Position numbers and translations under genes: made by a program | DNA from: Planctomycetota bacterium | Lineage (GTDB): Bacteria > Planctomycetota > J058 > JAJDCQ01 | Direction of reading: 5' to 3' | DNA length: 64,000 nucleotides | Assembly: GCA_029260755.1 (NCBI GenBank) | Contig: JAJDCQ010000043.1 | Span: 1-64,000, forward strand | Notes under the pieces: generated by a model | What the model was told of the DNA's origin: nothing | The model's database searches: none | The model's input: the letters and a program-made list of their open reading frames with translations, nothing else | Part shown: positions 27,113 through 35,198 of the stretch, piece after piece | Layout: the number at the start of each line of letters is the position of its first letter | How positions within the stretch are numbered: the first letter of the stretch is position 1

Positions 27113-28152
27113 GCCGCGCGAGCGCGAGCGTCGTGACGGGGCTGATCGCCGCCCTGACGATCGTCGCCGCCGGATGCGATGACCGCGCGGCCGTCGGCGA
27201 CGCCGACGCCGGGCCCGGCGCGGGCGAGCGCCCGCTCGCGCCCGACGAGGGCATCCGGCGGGTGACGACGAAGGGGCCGGTCGAGGCGACCGTCCAGGTC
27301 GCGCCCGAGGCGCCGCGCCTCGGCGATCCGATCCGCCTCGTCCTCACCGTCGTTGCGGCCGAAGGCGTGCAGGTGAGGATGCCGCCGTTCGGCGACGCGC
27401 TCGGCCGCTTCGAGATCGTCGACTACGCGCCGCGCCGGCGCGTCCTCGCCGACGGCGCCACCTGGAACCGTCAGAGCTACACCCTCCAGGCGCCGATGAG
27501 CGGGCGGCAGACGATCCCGTCGCTCCTCGTCGAGTTCGACGACGGGCGCGAGACCGACGACGGGCCCGGCGAGCTCCGCGAGCTCCTCACGGACGCGATC
27601 GAGGTCGAGGTCGGGAGCGTCCTCGCGGGCGAGGACGACGCGCTCCGGCCGCGTCGCGGTCCGCTCCCGCCGCTCCCGACCGCGGCGGAGCGCCGGCGCC
27701 CGTTCATCCTCCTCGGCGTGGTGATCGCCGTCGCGGTCGGCCTCGCGGTCGGCGTCGCGGGGATGCTGATGAGCGCGGCCCGGCGCCGGCGGCAGCGGAG
27801 CGCGTTCGATGTCGCCCTCGCGCGGCTCGGCGCGCTCGAGGCGCGCGGCCTGCCCGGCGCCGACGACGCCGACGGGTGGTACGTCGAGCTCTCGGGCGTC
27901 GTGCGCCGCTACCTCGAGGACGGCCTCGGCCTGCGGGCGCCCGAGCTCACGACCGAGGAGTTCATCCGCGAGGCGGGCCGGAGCGAGCTCCTCGCCGCGG
28001 CCCACGCCTCGCTCCTGCGCGGGTTCCTCGAGCGATGCGACCGGGTCAAGTTCGCGGCCTATCGGCCGCCCGAGGCCGAGTCGCGCGACGCCCTCGCCGC
28101 CGCCCGGCGCTTCGTGGAGGAGAGTCGGGTCGGCCAGGAGGGCGCGTCGTGA
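27109..28152 (+). CDS. Bat-operon lipoprotein with one membrane helix
   Basis: 347 residues from a GTG in a GTGA overlap. A signal peptide ends AAGC (about residue 22), a beta-rich region follows (about 45-170), then a membrane helix (about 203-225) and a cytoplasmic helical domain including the YLEDGLGLRAPELTTEEF element. Proteins of this layout (DUF4381-like) often sit between the DUF58 and BatA genes. Its exact role is unknown. Confidence 0.7.
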   Translation: MSRASASVVTGLIAALTIVAAGCDDRAAVGDADAGPGAGERPLAPDEGIRRVTTKGPVEATVQVAPEAPRLGDPIRLVLTVVAAEGVQVRMPPFGDALGRFEIVDYAPRRRVLADGATWNRQSYTLQAPMSGRQTIPSLLVEFDDGRETDDGPGELRELLTDAIEVEVGSVLAGEDDALRPRRGPLPPLPTAAERRRPFILLGVVIAVAVGLAVGVAGMLMSAARRRRQRSAFDVALARLGALEARGLPGADDADGWYVELSGVVRRYLEDGLGLRAPELTTEEFIREAGRSELLAAAHASLLRGFLERCDRVKFAAYRPPEAESRDALAAARRFVEESRVGQEGAS

Positions 28153-29192
28153 TGCCCGACCTCGCCGCCCTGGAGCTCCGCGATCCGCTCCTGCTCCTCC
28201 TGGCCGTGCTCGCCGTGCCCGTCTTCCTGATCGGGCGGCGCCCCGCGGGACGCCTCGTCTTCTCGTCGCTCTCGATCCTCCCGCCGGCCGCCGAGCGGCG
28301 GTCGCTCCGCGCGCGCCTCGCGGCGCTCCCGGCCGTGCTCCTCGCCCTCGCGACGGCGGCCCTCGGCGTGGCGATCGCCGGGCCGCGGGTCGGCGACGAG
28401 GTGACGCGCGTGCGGCGCGAGGGGATCGCGATCATGAGCGTCATCGACGTCAGCAGCTCGATGCGGGCGCTCGACCTCTCCCTCCCCGACCGGGAGCGGA
28501 CGCGCCTCGACGCGGTCCGCGACGTCTTCGCCGCGTTCGTCTCGGGGGAGGGCGAGCTCCGCGGTCGCCCCGACGACGTGATCGGCCTCGTCACCTTCGC
28601 CGGGTGGGCCGACTGCCGCTGCCCCCTCACCCTCGATCACCGCAACCTCGCGACGATCGTCGACGACCTGGCGATCGTCACGACGCGGGCGGAGGACGGC
28701 ACCGCCGTCGGCGACGGGCTCGGCCTCGCCCTCGAACGTCTCCGGGCGAGCGCGGCCGCGTCGAAGGTCGCGATCCTTCTGACCGACGGGGTCCAGAACG
28801 CGGGTGAGCTCACCCCGGTCCAGGCGGCCGAGCTCGCCGCGACCCTCGGAGTGCGCGTCTACACCGTCGGCGCGGGGACCGAGGGGCTCGCGCCGATGCG
28901 CACGACCGACCCCTTCACCGGCCGCGAGGTGCTGCGCCAGGTGCCCGTCCGGATCGACGAGGCGACGCTGCGCGAGATCGCCGAGCGGACCGGCGGCCGC
29001 TACTTCCGGGCGACCGACGCGGCGAGCCTCGCCGAGGTCTACCAAGAGATCGACCGCCTGGAGCGGAGCGAGGTGACCGAGACGCGCTACCTCCAGTACC
29101 GCGAGCTCTTCCCCGAGGTGACCGCCCTCGCGATCGCCCTGGTCGCCCTCGCGACCGTGCTGCAGGCGAGCTGGCTCCGGAGGCTGCCCTGA
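28152..29192 (+). CDS. batA: BatA-like VWA membrane protein
   Basis: 346 residues: membrane helices near 12-25 and 58-78, a VWA domain with an intact MIDAS start DVSSS (about 98-102), and a C-terminal helix. The ATG overlaps the upstream stop. The domain also holds LLTDGVQNAGE and a TDPFTGREVLRQVPVRIDEATLREIA tail, typical of the BatA/BatB family linked to stress tolerance in Bacteroides and other bacteria. Confidence 0.88.
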   Translation: MPDLAALELRDPLLLLLAVLAVPVFLIGRRPAGRLVFSSLSILPPAAERRSLRARLAALPAVLLALATAALGVAIAGPRVGDEVTRVRREGIAIMSVIDVSSSMRALDLSLPDRERTRLDAVRDVFAAFVSGEGELRGRPDDVIGLVTFAGWADCRCPLTLDHRNLATIVDDLAIVTTRAEDGTAVGDGLGLALERLRASAAASKVAILLTDGVQNAGELTPVQAAELAATLGVRVYTVGAGTEGLAPMRTTDPFTGREVLRQVPVRIDEATLREIAERTGGRYFRATDAASLAEVYQEIDRLERSEVTETRYLQYRELFPEVTALAIALVALATVLQASWLRRLP

Positions 29193-30220
29193 TGCTCGAC
29201 CTCGACCTCGCCCATCCCGAGCGGGTGCATCTCCTCTGGGCCGTCGCCGCGCTGCTCGCCGCGCTGCTCGCCCTCGACGCGCGCGGGCGCGACGCGCTCG
29301 ACCGGTTCGTCAGCTCCGCGATGCAGCGGCGCCTCGCCGTCGGTCCGTCGCGGCTGCGTCGCGTCCTCCGGATCGCGCTCGTCGCGCTCGCGCTCGTCCT
29401 GGCCGTGATCGCTCTCTTGAGACCGCAGAGCCGATCGACCGAGTCGACCGAGGCGCGCGAGGCGACCGCCGAGGTGATGGTCGTGCTCGATGTCAGCCGC
29501 AGCATGCTCGCCGAGGACGTCGCGCCGAGCCGCCTCGAGCGGGCGAAGGCCGAGGTGACCGAGCTCGTCGCCGCCCTCCCGGGCCACCGCGTCGGCCTGA
29601 TCGCGTTCGCGGGGCGGGCGAGCGTCCTCTGCCCCCTGACCCCCGATCGAGGCTTCTTCCGGCTGGTGCTCCGGACGGCTGGCCCCGACGCGGTCACGAG
29701 AGGAGGGACCGAGATCGGAACGGCCCTCCGGGCGGCCATCGAGGGCTTCGAGCCGGGCGGAGGAGCCAAGCTGATCGTGCTCCTGACCGACGGGGAGGAC
29801 CACGAGTCCTACCCCCTCGACGCAGCGAAGGAGGCGGCCGCGGCCGGCGTGCGGATCGTGAGCATCGGATTCGGCGACGAGGCCGGTAGCGAGATCCCGA
29901 TCGTCGACCCCGACACGGGCGCGCGCGAGTCGCTCCGTGACCGGGACGGGCGCGTCGTGGTCAGCCGGCTCGACGGGGAGACGCTCCGGGCGATCGCCCT
30001 GGAGACCGACGGCGCCTACGTCCCGGCGGCGACCGGCGTCCTCGACCTCGAGTCGATCGTCCGCCGCCACGTCGAGCCGCTCCTGACCGCCGGCGCCGCG
30101 TCCGCCGTCCGGACGGTCCGCGCCGAGCGCTACCAGGGGTTTCTCCTCGCGGCGATGCTCGCGATCGTCGGGGCGGTCCTGCTGGGATCGGGGATCGGGG
30201 TGGCCCCTCGCGAGGGGTAA
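29192..30220 (+). CDS. batB: BatB-like VWA membrane protein
   Basis: 342 residues, overlapping the batA stop by one base. Two N-terminal membrane helices, a VWA domain with MIDAS DVSRS (about 99-103), LLTDGEDHE and a C-terminal helix (about 311-332). It is a paralogue of the upstream gene. A repeat cluster of about 300 bp and one opposed gene separate it from the rest of the Bat genes at 32649. Confidence 0.88.
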   Translation: MLDLDLAHPERVHLLWAVAALLAALLALDARGRDALDRFVSSAMQRRLAVGPSRLRRVLRIALVALALVLAVIALLRPQSRSTESTEAREATAEVMVVLDVSRSMLAEDVAPSRLERAKAEVTELVAALPGHRVGLIAFAGRASVLCPLTPDRGFFRLVLRTAGPDAVTRGGTEIGTALRAAIEGFEPGGGAKLIVLLTDGEDHESYPLDAAKEAAAAGVRIVSIGFGDEAGSEIPIVDPDTGARESLRDRDGRVVVSRLDGETLRAIALETDGAYVPAATGVLDLESIVRRHVEPLLTAGAASAVRTVRAERYQGFLLAAMLAIVGAVLLGSGIGVAPREG

Positions 30221-30239
30221 TGCCGCCCGAAGGGGTCCG

Positions 30240-30357
30240 CCCGAAGGGGTCAGGTCTCGGATGTTCGCATTAGCGCCGCTATTGCGCCCGAAGGGGTCAG
30301 GTCTCGGATGTTCGCATTAGCGCCGCTATTGCGAAGTTCCGAGACCTGACCCCTTCG
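30240..30357. repeat. REP-like tandem repeat ending in a long hairpin
   Basis: A 47-bp unit starting CCCGAAGGGGTCAGG occurs twice in tandem (30240-30286 and 30287-30333). The second copy is followed by TTCCGAGACCTGACCCC (30337-30357), which pairs with the start of the unit (30289-30309) in a stem of about 20 bp. A partial third copy is seen at 30226-30239. Ends of this kind (GGGGTCAGG with CCTGACCCC) resemble the palindromes served by RAYT transposases. It could also terminate batB transcription. Confidence 0.7.
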
Positions 30358-30394
30358 CCTTCGCTGGCGAACGGCTCGGACCTCGGCAACTCGG

Positions 30395-30480
30395 AATCCG
30401 CGCAGTCCGCGCAATCCGCGGTTCCCGTTCGTTCGCCAGGGAGAAAGACCGATCCGCGGATGACGCGGATGACGCGGATC
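30395..30480. repeat. Triplet 9-mer inverted repeat, copy at 30.4 kb
   Basis: The left arm (30395-30425) has AATCCGCGC, AGTCCGCGC, AATCCGCGG and TTCC; the right arm (30451-30480) has three ATCCGCGG/GACGCGGAT units. The left flank GGCAACTCG is the complement of the GCGAGTTGCC flank seen at 14.4 kb. The loop is about 25 bases. Confidence 0.7.
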
Positions 30481-30533
30481 GGCTGGGCGTCGCCAGGCCG
30501 TTGCCGTCGGCTCCGGCCCCGAACGGGCCCCGA

Positions 30534-32591
30534 TCACCCCTCCCCGAAATCCCCCTCCGGATCCACCCCCAGCCCCTCCCGCCGAACCACCGCCTCCGCC
30601 GCGAGACGCTGTCCCTCCTCGATCTCCGAGACGACCCGGCCGGTCGTCGCGAGGAGGAGGACGAGCAGGAGCGCCGGCGGCAGGTAGCCGAAGAGGGCGA
30701 CCCCGAGCGTCGCCGGCATCTGGGCGAAGCGCGGCACGTCGATGGCGTCGGGCGGGCGCAGGAGCTCGGGCGGGGCGAGGAGGCCGCCGCCGTACACGAT
30801 CACCGCGAGGACGATGAAGGCGACGGTCAGATTCGCCCAGAGGAGCCGTCCGCCGGCCCGGAAGAGGCGCCGGAGCGCCGGGGCGAGCCCGAAGATCAGC
30901 CACGCGACTCCGAGGAGCGACGAGAGGACGCCCGCCCACGGATCGGTGCCGGCGACGTGCTCGAGGGCGACCGCGAACGCTCCTGCGAGCAGGACGACGC
31001 CGGCCCAGCGGCGTCCGAGCGGCCTCACGCCGCGGATCCGCGCGCGGGCGAGGGCGCGGGTGCCGAGCGCCGCGATGATGAAGCCCGCCGCATCGGGGAG
31101 GAGGTCGACGCCGTGGATCCGGAGATCGAAGAACACGATCACGAGGCCGACGATCAGGAGCGCCCGCGCGAGCTCGATCGCGCGCGCCGGCGTCGCGGTC
31201 GCCCCCCGTCGGGAGAGGCGGAACGCGACGACGCAGACGAGCCCGGCGAGGATGTGGGCGAGCCAGGCCCCGGCCGCGAGCGCGGCGCCGACCGGGTCGA
31301 TCGGCTCGGGCGGTGCCGGCGCGACCCGGACGAGCGGCGGGAGGGCGCGGTCGGCGAGGACGCCCTCGGCGATGGCCGACTCGACGCGGGCGCGGAGCGC
31401 GGCGTCGAAGGCGAGGCGATCCTCGCCGAGCTCGCGGAGGGCGCGCTCGAGAAGTCCCGGCTCGGACGTCCCGAGCGCGACGGTGCGCCAGAAGGCGACC
31501 TCGGCCGAGCCGCCCGGGTCGAGCGCGGCGTAGAAGGCGGCGACCTCGGGCCCGAGCGTCACCTCGGCGTCGGCCACGTCGGGATCGTCGGCGAGCGCCC
31601 GGGCGGCGTCGATCTCGCCGAGCGTCGGCGGCGTGCCGCCCTCGTGGCTGCTCGGCGGTCCCCAGCGCACCTGCTCGAGGTAGCCGCGGAGGAGCGCGCG
31701 CGCCTCGGGCGTCCGGTCGGGCGCGACGGTCAGGAGGGCGACCGCGCTCCGGCGAGGCGCGCCCCGCCGCTCAACGCCGTCGTCGGCGCCCGTCACGGTC
31801 GGGTAGCTCGCCCGGAGGACCGCGTGGGCGTGGCCCCGCCACCAGGCGAAGTCGTCGACGGCGCCCGCGTGGCGCCCGGCGTCGATGGCGGTCTCGAGGA
31901 CGAGGCTCGTGCCGTGGTGGCAGTCGTGGACGCCGCGGACGGCGAGCCCGTCGCGGAGGAGCGCCCGGTGGCCGCCGCCGGCGGAGATCGGCGGCGTGAG
32001 CGCCCCGTTCGCGGCCGGGCCGCCGTCGAGGACGACGTGGAACGGGGCGATCGCGACGACGTCGTAGGCGAAGCCGCGGCGCTCGCGGATCGGGCGCCGG
32101 TGGACGAAGCCCGGCCGGAGACCCTTCCAGACGGCCAGCTCGCGGAGCGGCCGGACCGGTCGCCGCGGCATCTCGAGGAGCCGCCGCCACGGGCTGACGC
32201 GGGCGCCGGGATGGACGACCGGGACGTCATCGGCGACCGCGGTGGGCGCCCCCGGAGACGGCGGCGCGATCGGTCCCGCGTCGAGGGCGGCGATCAGGCC
32301 CGGCTCGCCCCGCTCGTCGAGGCCGATCCAGGCGGCGCGCAGGCGGACGGGACCAGGTCCGGCCGCCGGGGCCGGGTCCTGCGCCCGGGCAGGGCGCGCG
32401 CCGGGGACGACGAGGCCGGCGACGACTGCGACGAGCGCGACGGCGGCGATCGCGGCGAGCCCGCGGGGCCCGGGAGCTCGGAGGCGGGCTCGCTCGTAGG
32501 GTTCGATGGGGCCGTCTCCTCGTCGGTGGGGGGGGGCGCGGTCGGGGCCGGTCGAGGGAAGAGAATGCCGGACGGCCGCCTCCGGCCGCAA
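30534..32591 (-). CDS. Large membrane protein of unknown function
   Basis: 685 residues in the longest frame, which begins with TTG; the true start is uncertain because no ATG lies before the first hydrophobic segment (about 46-66, a signal-like helix ending PARAQ). A soluble region of about 350 residues follows, then some seven membrane helices (from about 425). The hydrophobic segment LLIVGLVIVFFDLRIHG recalls small phage/holin-like membrane proteins, but no domain is recognised. It is opposed to the Bat genes on both sides and interrupts them. Confidence 0.6.
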   Translation of the reverse strand: MRPEAAVRHSLPSTGPDRAPPHRRGDGPIEPYERARLRAPGPRGLAAIAAVALVAVVAGLVVPGARPARAQDPAPAAGPGPVRLRAAWIGLDERGEPGLIAALDAGPIAPPSPGAPTAVADDVPVVHPGARVSPWRRLLEMPRRPVRPLRELAVWKGLRPGFVHRRPIRERRGFAYDVVAIAPFHVVLDGGPAANGALTPPISAGGGHRALLRDGLAVRGVHDCHHGTSLVLETAIDAGRHAGAVDDFAWWRGHAHAVLRASYPTVTGADDGVERRGAPRRSAVALLTVAPDRTPEARALLRGYLEQVRWGPPSSHEGGTPPTLGEIDAARALADDPDVADAEVTLGPEVAAFYAALDPGGSAEVAFWRTVALGTSEPGLLERALRELGEDRLAFDAALRARVESAIAEGVLADRALPPLVRVAPAPPEPIDPVGAALAAGAWLAHILAGLVCVVAFRLSRRGATATPARAIELARALLIVGLVIVFFDLRIHGVDLLPDAAGFIIAALGTRALARARIRGVRPLGRRWAGVVLLAGAFAVALEHVAGTDPWAGVLSSLLGVAWLIFGLAPALRRLFRAGGRLLWANLTVAFIVLAVIVYGGGLLAPPELLRPPDAIDVPRFAQMPATLGVALFGYLPPALLLVLLLATTGRVVSEIEEGQRLAAEAVVRREGLGVDPEGDFGEG

Positions 32592-32648
32592 GGACGGTCT
32601 TGATGTGCCGCCGGTGATCGGGAAGATCGGAGCCCTGCCGACGTCATC

Positions 32649-35198
32649 ATGAGCAGACTCTCGCTACCCCATCATCGTCACGCCCTCTTCGCGATCCTCG
32701 CCCTCGCCGCGAGCGCGTCCGGGCCGGTCCTCGCCCAGGACGAGCCGACCGAGCCGCCGCCCGCGAGCGAGCCGGACGAGGCGCGGGCGGGCGAGACGCC
32801 CGCGGGCGAGACGCCCGCGGGCGAGCCGGCGCTGCCCCGCGAGGACTACAACGGGGCGCTCGAGGCGCTCGACGCCGGCGACCACGAGACGGCGATCGAG
32901 CGCTTCGGCGCCGCCCGTGACCGCGCCGGGACCGACGCCGAGCTCCGGTGGCGCGCCGCCTACAACCTCGGCCTCGCCCTGGTCGCCCGCGCCGACGCCC
33001 GCCTCGCGCCGCCCGACGGCGTCGGCCCCGCGGCCGCGCCGCCCCACCCGGGAGCCGCCGCGGGACCCGACGCCGAGGCGCTCGAGGCGGCCCTCGACGA
33101 CCTCCGGCGCGCGGCCGCCTGGTTCCGCGACGCGGTTCGCCAGCGCCCCGACGAGGCCGACGCCCGCATCAACCTCGAGCTCGTCCTGCGCCGGATCCAG
33201 CGGCTGGCCGACCAGCTCAACCGCGAGGAGGGCGGCCTCGAGGCGCGCCTCGATCGGCTCATCGAGGAGCAACGCGCGCTCCGCGACGGCGTCCGCGGCC
33301 TCGTCGGCCGGGTCGACGCCAGCGGCGCCGCGTCGATGCCGCTCGCGTTCGCCGAGCCGTTCCGCGGGCTCGCGGGGCGCGAGCGGGAGCTCCTCGCCGA
33401 GCTCGGCACCGTCGCGAGCCTCGCGGCCGACGAGGTCGCCGAGATCGAGACGACGCCCGAGGAGGAGCGGACCGAGGAGCAGCGCGTCCGGGCGGTGCAG
33501 CTCACGAACGCGGGGTTCTTCCTCGATCGGGCGCGCGAGCGGATGGCCGACGCGCGGCGCGGCCTCCGCCGCCTGTCGGGCGACCAGGCGCATCGTCGGG
33601 CCAGCGCGGCGCTGCGCGAGCTCAAGCGCGCGCGGGAGCAGCTCCTCGATCCGGTGACGCTGCTCCGGGCGCTCGGCCGCGACGAGGCCGCGATCCTCGG
33701 CGAGACCCGCGCCCTCGCAGCCCTCACCGGCGGGAGCCTCTCGGGCACCGGGGATCTCGGGGTCGCGCCGCCCTCGCCGCCGGCCTGGCTCACGCCCGCC
33801 TACCTCGGCGAGCGTCAGGCGGACGTCCGGCAGCGGACGGCCGAGCTCGCGGCGCGCCTCACCGCGGGCGTCGAGTCGCGCAACGATCCCGACGACGGCG
33901 CGTCGGCGCCGGCGGACCCGCAGGCGCAGGCGCTCGCGCGGATGCTCGACGCGGCGGCCGAGGCGCTCCCGTTCATCGAGACGGCCGACGCCGCGATGGA
34001 GCGGGCCGGACGAGCGCTCGACGCCGACGACGCGGCGGCCGCGGTGGAGCCCGAGGAGGAGGCGCTCCTCGCCCTCGCCCGCGCGGCGGAGCGGTTCGCC
34101 GACCTCGAGACGCTGATCGAGCTCGCCTGGGCGGAGCAGCGCGACGTGGTCGGCGCGCTGACGCCGCCCGACGCCCGCGACGGGGAAGAGGGCGATCCCG
34201 AGCGCGACGGGCCGTCGCCGGCGGAGCGCGTGCGGATCGTCACCGACGGCGTCGCCGCGAACGGCGAGCGGCTCGTTCGCCTCGGCGGGCTGATCGCCGC
34301 GGAGCGCGCCGCCCTCGACGCCGCTCCGCCGACGCCCCCCGGTCCGGCGCCGACGCCGGGCGGCGGCGCCGGGCCCGAGCAGGCCGCCGCCGCCGCGCAG
34401 CGGCAGCGCCTCGAGCTCGCCGAGACCGAGCGGACGGCGGCCGCGGCCGCGATCGCGTCGATGGCCTCCCGGCTCGAGGGCGACTCGGACGACCCCGACG
34501 CGCTTCGGGCCGACGCGGGCGAGGCGCTGACGCGGCTCGAGGCGCTCCGACGTCTCTTCTTCACGATCGTCGAGCACGTTCGCGAGCTCCTCGAGGACCA
34601 GCAGGAGACGGCCGACGCGACGGCGGACGCCGCCGCGGCTCCCGCCGAGGAGCGGGCCGCCGCGGCGCGCCCGCTCGCGACGCCCCAGCGCGGTCACGGC
34701 GAGGTCGCCGACGAGCTCGGTCGGGCGCTGGGCGAGATGGCGGAGCAGATGGATGCGGCCGGCGGAGCCGGGCCGGGCGCTCCGGGCGGGTCGCCTCACG
34801 GCGCCGGCGCTGCCGGAGGCGCCGAGGCCGCCGACGCCGCGCGCGCGCATCGCGAGGCGAGCGCCGAGGTCCACGCCGCCCGAGACGAGATGCGCGCGGC
34901 CGCGGGCGAGCTCGAGGGCGCCCCGGGAGGCGGCGAGGACGACGGCGCGCTCGAGCCGGTCCTCGAGCATCAGGCGGCGGCGATCGAGCACCTCGCCAGG
35001 GCGATCGAGCTCCTCCAGCCACCCGACCCGCAGGACCAGAACGAGCCGCAGGAGCCGCAGCCGCAGGATCAGGAGCAGAGCGAGCAGCGCTCGCAGTCGG
35101 CCGAGAAGCAGCTCCAGGCGATCCGCGAGCGAGAGGCGGAGCGGCGGCGTCGCCAGGCCGGCCGCGGCGGGCGTCAGCCGGTGGAGAAGGACTGGTGA
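32649..35198 (+). CDS. Secreted TPR and coiled-coil protein of the Bat operon
   Basis: 849 residues with a signal peptide ending VLAQ. A TPR-like region (about 65-185, including DYNGALEALDAGDHETAIERF) is followed by long charged helices, and the last 40 residues are rich in Gln, Glu and Pro. Position and layout fit the BatC-type TPR proteins, although it is much longer than the usual BatC. Its stop overlaps the ATG of the BatD-like gene by one base, so the two are cotranslated. Confidence 0.65.
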   Translation: MSRLSLPHHRHALFAILALAASASGPVLAQDEPTEPPPASEPDEARAGETPAGETPAGEPALPREDYNGALEALDAGDHETAIERFGAARDRAGTDAELRWRAAYNLGLALVARADARLAPPDGVGPAAAPPHPGAAAGPDAEALEAALDDLRRAAAWFRDAVRQRPDEADARINLELVLRRIQRLADQLNREEGGLEARLDRLIEEQRALRDGVRGLVGRVDASGAASMPLAFAEPFRGLAGRERELLAELGTVASLAADEVAEIETTPEEERTEEQRVRAVQLTNAGFFLDRARERMADARRGLRRLSGDQAHRRASAALRELKRAREQLLDPVTLLRALGRDEAAILGETRALAALTGGSLSGTGDLGVAPPSPPAWLTPAYLGERQADVRQRTAELAARLTAGVESRNDPDDGASAPADPQAQALARMLDAAAEALPFIETADAAMERAGRALDADDAAAAVEPEEEALLALARAAERFADLETLIELAWAEQRDVVGALTPPDARDGEEGDPERDGPSPAERVRIVTDGVAANGERLVRLGGLIAAERAALDAAPPTPPGPAPTPGGGAGPEQAAAAAQRQRLELAETERTAAAAAIASMASRLEGDSDDPDALRADAGEALTRLEALRRLFFTIVEHVRELLEDQQETADATADAAAAPAEERAAAARPLATPQRGHGEVADELGRALGEMAEQMDAAGGAGPGAPGGSPHGAGAAGGAEAADAARAHREASAEVHAARDEMRAAAGELEGAPGGGEDDGALEPVLEHQAAAIEHLARAIELLQPPDPQDQNEPQEPQPQDQEQSEQRSQSAEKQLQAIREREAERRRRQAGRGGRQPVEKDW

